Of a DNA stretch of 64,000 bases, positions 1 to 8,200 are shown one piece after another. The DNA lies in assembly GCF_048537545.1 (NCBI RefSeq), contig NZ_CP183218.1. One strand, 5' to 3'. How positions within the stretch are numbered: position 1 is the first letter of the stretch; every line of letters begins with the position of its first letter. Made by a program: the position numbers and the translations under genes. The notes under the pieces were generated by a model. That model had not been told where the DNA came from. It was given only the letters and a program-made list of their open reading frames with translations, and made no database searches. This DNA comes from Chania fonticola_B (GTDB lineage Bacteria; Pseudomonadota; Gammaproteobacteria; Enterobacterales; Enterobacteriaceae).

Positions 1-331
1 TAGTTATGATGTGGATGATAAAATATCAAAAGTGGCTCCAACCAGAGGAGCTATCAGTAAAGTTACTTTTGATGTAAAAAGAGGCTATAGTTTCCTTGTT
101 TCTGTCAGGTATAAGAATAAGCCTATTAAGTTTGGCACGCTAGTTAAAAATGATGAATATAATAATGTTGCCATAGCAGATGATGACGGTACTGTATATT
201 TAACCGGCGTGAAAAAAAATTCTTCCTACACTGTAGCATGGGACGAGAAAAATACATGTCGTTTTCTTATCAATTATGAAGATGAATCCTGGTTAAAGAC
301 TGTAAATAAAAAACAAGTCGATTGTTTGTAA
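1..331 (+). CDS. Fimbrial outer-membrane usher, C-terminal end (partial)
   Basis: The reading frame is open from the left edge (first full codon at base 2) and ends at 331, so only the last ~109 residues of a larger protein are present. The fragment contains the VAPTRGAI segment followed by a valine-rich beta stretch and a small domain with two cysteines (CRFLI and VDCL). This matches the end of the usher barrel plus the C-terminal plug-associated domain of FimD/PapC-type ushers. Ushers are outer-membrane pores that accept chaperone-subunit complexes and assemble the pilus. It is followed after 19 bases by two pilins, a chaperone and an adhesin on the same strand, which supports the call. The region is AT-rich compared with the backbone further right. 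The rest of the gene lies outside the window. Confidence 0.8.
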   Translation, partial: SYDVDDKISKVAPTRGAISKVTFDVKRGYSFLVSVRYKNKPIKFGTLVKNDEYNNVAIADDDGTVYLTGVKKNSSYTVAWDEKNTCRFLINYEDESWLKTVNKKQVDCL

Positions 332-350
332 ACCCACTGCAGAGGAAAAA

Positions 351-884
351 ATGAAAAAAATATACCAAATATTTATCTTTTTTTTTAGTCAGTTATGCTC
401 TGCAGCGTATGCTGAAGATGTTACTGTGCAAATAAATGGGGCCATTTTAGCACAGAGTTGCAATGTAAAAAGCAGTGACCTGACTAAAAATGTCATATTT
501 GATGATATCAACCCTAAAGAGTTAGCTTCATTAGGCTCTACAACGGCATCGACAAAAGTGTCGATCGGTCTAGAGAACTGTACAGGTAATATCACCGATA
601 TATCTTATATGTTTTCCGGTAGTGGAGATGACAGCAATCCCAGTCTGCTAAAGGTCATTGGTAAACCCGGCACGTCATCTGAAGATGTTGCGACCGGATT
701 AGCGATTGAAATTCTGGATATGAATAAAAAATCCGTGCCGTTGAATCAAAAGCAAGCTTTTGGCCAGCGAGTGACGACATCAACCTATAATTTCAACTTC
801 TATCTGAGATATAAATCCACCAGTCCGACGATAGGGGCAGGAGATGCGTCATCTTTACTTTATCTGGATCTTTATTATGAATAG
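351..884 (+). CDS. Fimbrial subunit (type 1 pilin family)
   Basis: A 177-residue protein with a signal peptide ending about residue 21 (AAYA|ED), followed by a single pilin domain. The first cysteine (QSCNV) and second cysteine (LENCTG) are spaced as in the disulfide of FimA-like pilins, and the C-terminus ends in an alternating beta strand with a penultimate tyrosine (LYLDLYYE), as expected for donor-strand assembly. A GAGGAAAA ribosome site precedes the ATG. It lies directly after the usher gene and overlaps the next pilin by 8 bases. Whether it is the major or a minor subunit cannot be told from sequence alone. Confidence 0.85.
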   Translation: MKKIYQIFIFFFSQLCSAAYAEDVTVQINGAILAQSCNVKSSDLTKNVIFDDINPKELASLGSTTASTKVSIGLENCTGNITDISYMFSGSGDDSNPSLLKVIGKPGTSSEDVATGLAIEILDMNKKSVPLNQKQAFGQRVTTSTYNFNFYLRYKSTSPTIGAGDASSLLYLDLYYE

Positions 885-1401
885 AATATTTCTACGTATC
901 ATATTTTTAATGTTGAGTTTTATATCTGCTCACTCCTTTTCCGATCAGGTGGAAATTACTATCACGGCAAAAGTAATAGCTAAAACATGCACAATTTCAT
1001 CAGGATCGTCAGATTTTCTGGTGACCCTTGCTCCTGGAAACTTCCGCGACGCTGCGATTGGGGTGCCATTTTCTGATTCCTCTTTCAAAATTGATCTGGA
1101 AGATTGCTCCTCAAATATAAATACGGCACACGTTACATTTAGCGCAGAAAGCGATCCGTTCATGCCTAATTTGTTAAAAATAGCCAGTGATGCGGATTCA
1201 GACGCTACCGGGGTGGCCATTGGGCTCTACGATATAAACAAAAAAAATATTGATATCAGAAGTAATTCCACTGATTTTATTATTAATCATGCAAGTGCGA
1301 TAAATTCTTTGCATTTTTCGGCCGCCTATCTAAAAACCAACGATAAGGCATTGCCTGGAAAGGTGAAAAGCTTCGCCTATTTTGAGATCTCTTATGATTA
1401 A
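877..1401 (+). CDS. Fimbrial minor subunit (pilin family)
   Basis: A 174-residue pilin starting at ATG 877, which gives a clean signal peptide (MNRIFLRIIFLML...). An in-frame ATG at 844 would put 11 extra residues in front of the signal sequence and is less likely. The mature part has the two pilin cysteines (AKTCTI and LEDCSS) and the usual end (FAYFEISYD). The start overlaps the previous pilin by 8 bases and the stop overlaps the chaperone by 8 bases, so the three genes are probably translationally coupled. It resembles the preceding pilin in layout, suggesting an old duplication. Function in pilus assembly is inferred from the family. Confidence 0.82.
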   Translation: MNRIFLRIIFLMLSFISAHSFSDQVEITITAKVIAKTCTISSGSSDFLVTLAPGNFRDAAIGVPFSDSSFKIDLEDCSSNINTAHVTFSAESDPFMPNLLKIASDADSDATGVAIGLYDINKKNIDIRSNSTDFIINHASAINSLHFSAAYLKTNDKALPGKVKSFAYFEISYD

Positions 1402-2041
1402 GTTATTATTGTGTTTGTTTGTATTTATTATTATTCCTTGCTCTTGTCTGGCAGGTGTTTCGGTGGTGGGTACGCGCTTCTTTATTGATGATTCAACCAA
1501 GGCATTGAATGTTAAGGTTTTAAATGATAATGCGAGTGACTATCTGGTTAAGACCAAGGTCAGCAACGATGGGTTTATTATATCACCGCCATTGTTTATT
1601 TTGCCTAAAAATAAAAGTAATATAATTACTATTGTTCCTGATGAAAAAATTAAGGGTGATAAAGATGAGGTTTATTCCTTAACTATCACTACGATACCAA
1701 AATCAGAGGTAAATCCCAATAATAATGTAGTGTCTCTTGCTATTAGATCACATTTCAACCTCATCTATAAGCATGGAGCGCCAACGGAAAAGGATTATAA
1801 CGAAATGACATTGACACGTTCTCAGGTTGGAAAATGGTCATTGGTTAATCCAACTAATTTCGCGTTTATGATATCATTATCAAACAGGTTCTATCATCAT
1901 TCTGGCGGGGCGAAACTGTTGGGGCCCGGCCAAAGCATTTCTGTTGATGAACATTGCTCAAAAGACTCTTGTTCGCTGTGGTTAAATATCTTTGGCGATG
2001 AAAGCTATGTTGTTAAAAAATTACATTTAGTTCATGGTTAA
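1394..2041 (+). CDS. Periplasmic fimbrial chaperone (PapD/FimC family)
   Basis: A 215-residue protein with a signal peptide (MIKLLLCLFVFII...LAG) and a two-domain immunoglobulin-like layout. Domain 1 begins GVSVVGTRFFID and contains the loop ISPPLFILPKNKSN typical of subunit-binding chaperones. A lysine/asparagine-rich segment precedes the interdomain region (IRSHFNLIYKHG), where family members have the RxxLIY-like strand; here it reads FNLIYK. Start ATG 1394 sits within an ATGATTAA overlap with the pilin stop. The chaperone delivers pilins to the usher in the periplasm. In this operon it lies after the pilins rather than directly before the usher. Confidence 0.85.
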   Translation: MIKLLLCLFVFIIIPCSCLAGVSVVGTRFFIDDSTKALNVKVLNDNASDYLVKTKVSNDGFIISPPLFILPKNKSNIITIVPDEKIKGDKDEVYSLTITTIPKSEVNPNNNVVSLAIRSHFNLIYKHGAPTEKDYNEMTLTRSQVGKWSLVNPTNFAFMISLSNRFYHHSGGAKLLGPGQSISVDEHCSKDSCSLWLNIFGDESYVVKKLHLVHG

Positions 2042-2050
2042 GAGGTTTTT

Positions 2051-3139
2051 ATGAAATTAATAATGTCGCCTTGTGTTCTGCTATTAACTTTCAATCTTGG
2101 GTTATCCACTGCGTGGGCGATTCCTGATACTGAAAAAATAAATAGTTTCACTTCTAATAGTCTCAGAATAACTGGGCCTGCGGATGCTCCGGATAAAACA
2201 TTTGGTAAACTAGTTGTAGCAACTGGAAGTTCTTGGTATCAGATATGCGATAATCGTAATATATCATATGATTTGGCGAAAATTGAGTATACTCCACTTG
2301 CAGTCTGGACTGGTAACTCGTTCCAGACTACTAGCCCTACTTCAACGGTATACCTATTCGAAAGTGGAATTACAGGATTGAATTATGCCCCAAGAATACG
2401 TGGGGACGCGTTTAATTCTGGTATTACCGGCGTGGGAACGTTTAATCCGGCGCCGCATGAATCTATGGTTGTATGGACAGGATTTTTTTCTAATGAGAAT
2501 AGAATATCATTAGGATTTAACGCTTATAGTCTGATCCAAGTGTATAGAGGAGCTGAACGATTACAAAATACTAAGATAGTACCAAAGCAGCCGCTGTTTA
2601 GATATATCTGCTACGATAAAAACAATGTGCCACAGGAAACATCCACGATCATAGCTGGTAACCTTTACATTTATGTTGATGTAGCTAGCTGTACGCCTGA
2701 TGCTAAAGCAGCAGTGGTTAATATGGATAGCATCCCTGTGGCAAATATTGAAAATGCTGCTTCTTCGGCTTTAATCGGTACTAAACAGCAGACTTTTTCG
2801 CTTAAGTGCGATCCGAATATTAAGGTTTCTTACTCAGTGGTTGATTTGAACGACCCGGCAAATAACACCAACATATCAACCCTGACGTCAGACTCTACGG
2901 CGGCAGGCGTTGGCTATGCAATAACGTCACCTAGCGGAACGAGACTGCAATTTGGACCTGATGGTTCCGCTGTAGGTATCCCTGGTCAGATCAAGTATTT
3001 TCTTGGTAACTCAGGAACCGCTGCAGCAAACAACCCTATGTCATTTCAGTTAGGGTTTAGCTATGTACGTAAACCGGAAGAAACGATAAAGACGGGTACT
3101 GCTAAATCGTTGATAGGTATAACCTATTCATACCAGTAG
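2051..3139 (+). CDS. Fimbrial tip adhesin (two-domain)
   Basis: A 362-residue protein with a signal peptide (cleavage about AWA|IP). The N-terminal ~200 residues resemble no pilin and carry two cysteines (WYQICDN and FRYICYD), as expected of a lectin-like receptor-binding domain. The C-terminal ~150 residues form a pilin domain with cysteines at VASCTPDA and LKCDPN and a terminal beta strand IGITYSYQ. It is the last gene of the operon, the usual adhesin place. The layout matches the adhesin at 19956-21074 in the second fimbrial operon. Ligand unknown. An AGAGG ribosome site precedes the ATG. Confidence 0.75.
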   Translation: MKLIMSPCVLLLTFNLGLSTAWAIPDTEKINSFTSNSLRITGPADAPDKTFGKLVVATGSSWYQICDNRNISYDLAKIEYTPLAVWTGNSFQTTSPTSTVYLFESGITGLNYAPRIRGDAFNSGITGVGTFNPAPHESMVVWTGFFSNENRISLGFNAYSLIQVYRGAERLQNTKIVPKQPLFRYICYDKNNVPQETSTIIAGNLYIYVDVASCTPDAKAAVVNMDSIPVANIENAASSALIGTKQQTFSLKCDPNIKVSYSVVDLNDPANNTNISTLTSDSTAAGVGYAITSPSGTRLQFGPDGSAVGIPGQIKYFLGNSGTAAANNPMSFQLGFSYVRKPEETIKTGTAKSLIGITYSYQ

Positions 3140-3171
3140 AAGAACGATATATACTCTAACTGTATTACAAA

Positions 3172-3354
3172 TTATCTTAATGCGTTGTACGTGGTTTTAA
3201 CAGTCAACGCATTATCGACTTGAAGACTATGCCTCCCCAAGGGGTGATGGGGCAGATGAACGGGGGGCAATTGCTCCATTTTTGCCCATAAGGCATCAGA
3301 AACTAACCCACTATCTTTCATATTTTCTGTGGGTATCCATTTCAACGGTATCAA
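3172..3354 (-). pseudogene. Remnant of an IS5-family transposase N-terminus
   Basis: A 60-codon open frame whose middle (GLVSDALWAKMEQLPP then HHPLGRH) resembles the N-terminus of IS5/IS427-type transposases, which typically read SDxxWxxxxPLLPP...HPLGCH. Nothing of the catalytic DDE domain remains, so this is a decayed piece. It lies between a fimbrial operon and tRNA-Asp, a position where insertions accumulate. The call rests on remembered family motifs only. Confidence 0.45.
3178..3214 (+). terminator. Inverted repeat after the fimbrial operon, candidate terminator
   Basis: TAATGCGTTG at 3178-3187 is perfectly repeated in inverse orientation at 3205-3214, with a 17-base loop. It lies 39 bases after the adhesin stop and could end the fimbrial transcript. 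There is no clear U-run, and it overlaps the transposase remnant, so it could instead be part of an IS end. Confidence 0.35.
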
Positions 3355-3456
3355 CTTGACTTATAGACCCACACTATTGGGGAGGTTCTTTACCTGCATA
3401 ATCAACGCGTGTTCGTTGAAAAACTGTGCAAACGACTCTTTTTATAAGAAAAGACG

Positions 3457-3485
3457 TTGACGGAATGGCGAGGCAACCGTAATAT
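3457..3485 (+). promoter_or_regulatory. Promoter of tRNA-Asp
   Basis: TTGACG at 3457-3462 and TAATAT at 3480-3485 are separated by exactly 17 bases, a near-consensus sigma70 promoter. The tRNA starts 32 bases after the -10 box, leaving a short leader with a small GTTCCC/GGGAAC hairpin. Confidence 0.75.
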
Positions 3486-3517
3486 TCGGCTCGTTCCCCC
3501 GCAAGAGGGAACGTTGC

Positions 3518-3594
3518 GGAGCGGTAGTTCAGTTGGTTAGAATACCTGCCTGTCACGCAGGGGGTCGCGGGTTCGAGCCCCGTCCGTTCCGCCA
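3518..3594 (+). tRNA. aspV: tRNA-Asp (GUC)
   Basis: A 77-base tRNA with acceptor arms GGAGCGG and CCGTTCC, D-loop AGTTCAGTTGGTTAGAAT, anticodon stem CCTGC-CTGTCAC-GCAGG with anticodon GTC, T-loop GGTTCGAGCC, and encoded GCCA end. The body matches enterobacterial tRNA-Asp. The name aspV is suggested because, as in E. coli, the next backbone gene to the right is yafV followed by fadE, gmhA, yafJ and yafK; here a ~37 kb accessory stretch lies in between. Confidence 0.93.
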
Positions 3595-3601
3595 ACATTC
3601 A

Positions 3602-3640
3602 GAAGCCCTGAGTTAGCAATAACTCAGGGCTTCGTCTTTT
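3602..3640 (+). terminator. Rho-independent terminator of tRNA-Asp
   Basis: A perfect 14-bp stem (GAAGCCCTGAGTTA at 3602-3615 and its complement at 3620-3633) with loop GCAA is followed by GTCTTTT. It starts 7 bases after the tRNA. Confidence 0.9.
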
Positions 3641-3717
3641 CTATTGTGCCATCTTCAATCCTTCCTCCCCTCGTTGGCTTTTGCTGAAAATACAGCAAAG
3701 ATATTTCATTTTTTATT

Positions 3718-3736
3718 GATAATGATTACTATTTCC
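3718..3736. promoter_or_regulatory. Fur box before the vibH-like gene
   Basis: GATAATGATTACTATTTCC matches 14 of 19 positions of the Fur consensus GATAATGATAATCATTATC, including the first nine. It lies 173 bases before the vibH-like start, the only gene reading rightwards from here. The rest of 3641-3908 holds no gene that I can support. Confidence 0.7.
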
Positions 3737-3908
3737 ATTAATGGGTGGGCTACTCATCCTGTCAGATCGAACAAACTCTTCTTTTTATTTTCAGTGCTGA
3801 GCATGTCGTGAGCCATACATCGTTCTCTGGGATGAAGCAGGGCGTTCACCGGGTGGTGAATACAACGTCGCTGTTTCACAACACTGAAAAACTGAAAAGG
3901 GATGGAAC

Positions 3909-5230
3909 ATGTTGGAAACCGTTCAGTCAGTCCGTTGGTTGCCGCTGACACCGGCACAGTTTGATTTTTGGGAGGAGTTTAGCTTTCATCCGCATCAGCC
4001 CGTCTCTACCGTCGCCCACCGCATCACGCTACGCGGCGAGCTTGATGAACCTGCGTTGTTGGCGGCGTTGGAGCAGGTTGTTGCTGAAACCGATGTTTTT
4101 ACCATCCAGTTTCAACTGGCTGACAATGACGAGCTACCGTTGCAGCGCTGCAATCCCCAACGGCGTCCTCGGGTACGCCTGATTGAGTTACAACAGACCG
4201 ACGTTGCCGAATCGATAATGCAGGCCGACATCGAGCGCCAGCTCAATTTACTGAGCCAGCCTTTGGCGGTCGTCTGGTTGATCCGCTTTTCACCTTCGCA
4301 TTACACCGTTTATATTCGGGCGCATCACATCATTATTGATGGTTTCGGCATGGCGCTGATCGAACATCGCCTCGCTGAGCTTTATCGCGCCCGCCTGCAA
4401 AAAACCACCGCTAGCCAACCTTTCCATGCATTTTATGATTTTCTGGCTGAAGAGCAGCACTACGCCAGTAGCGAAAAATCGCGGCAGGATGCCGAGTATT
4501 GGCGCCGGTATGTTACCGATGGGCCTTCGCTCCCGGTTCTGCAAAAGGGAGGGGAGGACTACGGTGCGGAGTGTCTACACAGCGAAGCGGTACTGCCTGA
4601 ACATTTTAGCCAGCAGTTGAGCGCCTTTTCCGAGCGCTGTGGTACAGGTTGGCCGGATTTGCTATTGGCACTTTCCGCTGCCTGGCTGACGTTTCGGCTT
4701 TATGGGGAGAATAAGGCTGAGATACAGCCAATCTGGGTGCCCGTCATGAACCGCCGTGGCAGGGTGGCCGCCAGCGTCCCGGCGTTGGCGGTGAATATTC
4801 TGCCGTTGTTTGTTCATGTCGAACCACAGGAGAAGGTTGTGGACTACGTCAAACGCACCGCGAAAACGTTACGCGATCTGCGTGCTCACGGGCGTTATCG
4901 CATTGAGACCCTGGCCGCCGATCAAGGGTTGGGAAAAGGAACTCGTTACTTTTTCTCTCCGTTGATCAACGTACTTCCCTTCGATCCTCCGCTGTTTGCA
5001 GGCTGTGAAGCAGAGCGCGAAGTCATGGCGAGCGGCCCAGGGATGGCTTTAACATTACCTGGCGTGGCCGAACGGATGCTAGCGAACTGCATATCGATAT
5101 TGACGCCGATCCTGCGATGTATGCTTCCCTGAACGTCGAGGAGATGTTCACCCACCTGCACAGCTTCCTGAGTAGGGCGATGATGCCCGAAGCGTGGCAG
5201 CAGCCGGTTTACCCACTGCTAAACCAGTAA
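3909..5230 (+). CDS. VibH-like free-standing condensation enzyme, frameshifted near its end
   Basis: A stand-alone nonribosomal-peptide condensation domain. It carries the catalytic HHIIIDG motif at residues 139-145 and starts with SVRWLPLTPAQ, typical of condensation domains. The frame opened at 3909 stops at 5132, but the downstream frame (from about 5042 to the stop at 5228-5230) encodes a convincing condensation-domain end (DGFNITWRGRTDASELHIDI...). Adding one G in the GGG run at 5040-5042 joins the two and gives about 440 residues, the known length of VibH. VibH joins dihydroxybenzoate, carried on an aryl carrier protein, to a free polyamine amine without needing its own carrier. The gene is convergent with the large synthetase and has its own Fur box. 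Either the indel is a sequencing error in a G homopolymer or the gene is freshly inactivated. Confidence 0.8.
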
Positions 5231-5233
5231 GAT

Positions 5234-5275
5234 CTTCCGCCAACGGGCTGGCCCGCTGGCGGAGATTGGCTTTTT
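5234..5275. terminator. Terminator between convergent vibH-like gene and synthetase
   Basis: TCCGCCA (5236-5242) and CGGGC (5244-5248) pair with GCCCG (5251-5255) and TGGCGGA (5257-5263), with one mismatch. The 3' side is followed by TTTTT at 5271-5275. It fills the gap between the two convergent stops. Confidence 0.7.
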
Positions 5276-8200
5276 ATTGCAGCAGAGAGCAAACCTCTTC
5301 GGCGTTTTTGCACTTAATCAAGGCCGCTGCTGGCAGTGAAACGCCGAGTTCCACGCTGATCCTCTCCCTCAGCGTTGGCATATGGCTGAGTTTCAGACCC
5401 ATGGCAAGAAACGGGGTCTGCGGATGCCATTCAGGCTGCAGCGGCTGACCCATTACGGCGCAGTAGATTGCCAGCACCGTTTGTTGAGGTGTCACCGGGG
5501 CGGCGAGCGTTGCCGAATGAGATTGCTCCAGCTCGGTACGCAGCGCATGGCGATCGATTTTGCCATTAGCTGAGAGGGGGAAGCGGGTTTGCACTATGAA
5601 GCGGCCAGGAATGTGAGTACAGGGCAAATAGCGCTGCGCGAAGATACGCAGCTCCGACGTGCTCGGCGGGACTTGATTAGCGGACAGATAGACCGCACCC
5701 AGCGACTTTTCTGGCGTATCGTCCACCGCGTAGTCGAGCACCACAATATCCTCGATGGCTGGATGCTGGCGCAAAGCCTCCTCGATTTCCGGCAGTGAAA
5801 CCCGTACGCCGCGAATTTTAACGTAGCCATTAATGCGGTTGGCAAACATGATGACGCCGTCAGGCCGGTAATAGCCAATGTCTCCGGTACGGAACGTTCG
5901 CTCGCTAAGGCCATCTGGAGTCATCACGTCAACAAAGTCGTGCTGCACCAACGCCCCATGTTCCAGATAGCCACAGGCCAGATTGGCCCCGGCAGTGTGG
6001 ATGCGCCCAGCAACGCCGCTAGGGCAATGTTCACCGCTGTCATGACAGATAAAATACTGAGTGCCCGCCAGCGGCTTACCATAGGGAATTTGCGCCGTGT
6101 CGCTAGTGGTGATCTCGTGCCAGATGCTCCAGATAGTCGTTTCCGTCGGGCCGCCGAGTGATATCAACCGCAGTTGAGGATGCCTTGAACGCAATAACCG
6201 GATGGTGGCGGGCTTAATGTAATCGCCGCCCTGGGCCACTAGCCGCAGGGAGGAGAGCTGTTCTGGCGTTGCGCAGTCCAGCAACATTTCCAGGATCGCT
6301 GGCACAGAGCACCACAGCGTGATCCGGTGTTGTGCCACCAGGCGGCCCCAACTGATGGCGTCTTTTTCCTCATGCCTGGCTGGCAGCACCAGCGTTGCGC
6401 CCACGCTGAGTGAGGCAAACACGTCAAACACCGACATATCGTGGTGCAGCGGCGTCACCGAGATAAAGACATCTCGCTCGGTGATCTGCCAGTGAGCGAG
6501 GGTTTGCCCAATCACGTTGGCCGTTGCCCGATTATTCAGCACGACGCATTTCGGTTTGCCCGTGGTGCCGGAGGTATATAGATAATAGGCGGGGTGGGAG
6601 CTGTCGCTTCGAGCGTCAAAACGAGGTGGGCTGACGTTGATGGATTTGAGCGCATCAGGCGTGACCGAGCCTGGGATTACGGCGTCTTCATCGCATATCA
6701 CCAGCTTGGGTTGGCAATTTTCCAGTAAATACGCCGTCCGTGCCGTAGGAGAATTAATATCTATCGGCACCCGGATAATCCCTAACAGGGAGCAGGCTAG
6801 TGAGATAGCGATATGCTCCAGGTTGCGTGGAAGATAAATGGCCACCACGCTCCCCGGCTCCAACTGGCGCTCGAGCAGTCCGTTGGCCATGCTGGCGACG
6901 AGCTCACCCAGCGCCTGCCAGCGCAATTGTTGTTCGCCGCAGATAACGGCCACCCCATCACGAGAGCCGGAAAACAGATTTTTTGCGATGTGGCCCAGAA
7001 AATCGTTGCTCACGGCGGCGCTGGCGGGAGTGTTTGCCCGGTAATGCGGGTAATTCATCGTTTCGTGGACGGGGATATCCAGCGAGCCCTGAGAGACTAT
7101 ATGCTGCATGCGCTGGTAGATTGCGCTCAATATAGCGCTGACCTGTTCGGGCGCGAGAGCCTGCTCAACATAGTCGGCAATCATCAGTAAATTGCGCTGC
7201 TCATCGTACATTAGGCGAATATCCAACGCGACCTGCGGCGTTTGGGTCAGACCGCTTTCGGCACGGATTGGCGCGTTGGCCGGTAGCGTTTCCCAGCCCA
7301 GGCAGTTGGTCAGGATCACCGGCAGCGCGGGGGCACGCGCGGTTCGCGGTGACAACTGGCGAGCCAGATCCACACCTGACCAGGCAAGGTTTTGCAATCC
7401 GCCAAGAATGTCTTCCTGCAGACGTTGGGCATTCTCGCCTAACGGCCGACAATGTCGGACGTAGTGAATGGCAATAAATGTCGAACGATTGGCGGGTTGC
7501 CCCTCTTTGGCCGCGAAGGCAACGGGGATGCCTACCGTGAGCGCTTCATCTTCCGACCAGAGCGCCAACGTGTCGAGCACGATAGCCGACAGAGTGGTGT
7601 TGGCAAACAGTCCCCGAGATGTGCCAAGGCGGGTGAGCTGCTTCAGGTGGCTGGCATCCAGAATTTGTTGTTCACGCCGCCAGCGGGGATGCACGATCTC
7701 GCCCAAAGGTTGCTGCCAGGGAAGCCGGGAAGGGGTAACGAGCTGCGCCAGCTTGTCTTGCCACCAGGCTTTTGCCCGTTCCCGTTCTTTTTCATCTACT
7801 TCGTTCGGTGTTGCGTCATGTTCAAGTGCGGCAAGCGGCTGTTCATCAAATAGCCGGGCGACGATATGCGAGATCCCTTGGCCGTCGAGGATCAGCGCAT
7901 CAAAGCTGGTGAAAATCTGGTACTCGGTGGCGCCAGGCAAGGTAATCAGAATGATCCGCCAAGGAGGTGACGACGGATCGTGGCGGCTCTGTTGGTAATG
8001 CTGCCGCAGCTGTTGCACTTTTTTAGCCGCGTCTGCTTCACTGGCATCGCGCAGGTCGATCTCTTCCAGGTGAGGTTCCAGCTCAGGCAGAATGTGCTGC
8101 TGCTGTGTTTCCTCGTCGATCCAGGTGCGTAACGCGGCGAAGTGATTAACCAACTCTGCCAGCCGACGGCGGAAGTGCGCAGGATCGATGACCCCCCTAA

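Noticed and set aside
5236..5245. TTCCGCCAAC shared with the tRNA-Asp 3' end (3587-3596), a possible attachment-site repeat
   Set aside because: Only about 10 bases match, the copy is part of a terminator stem, and no integrase is nearby.
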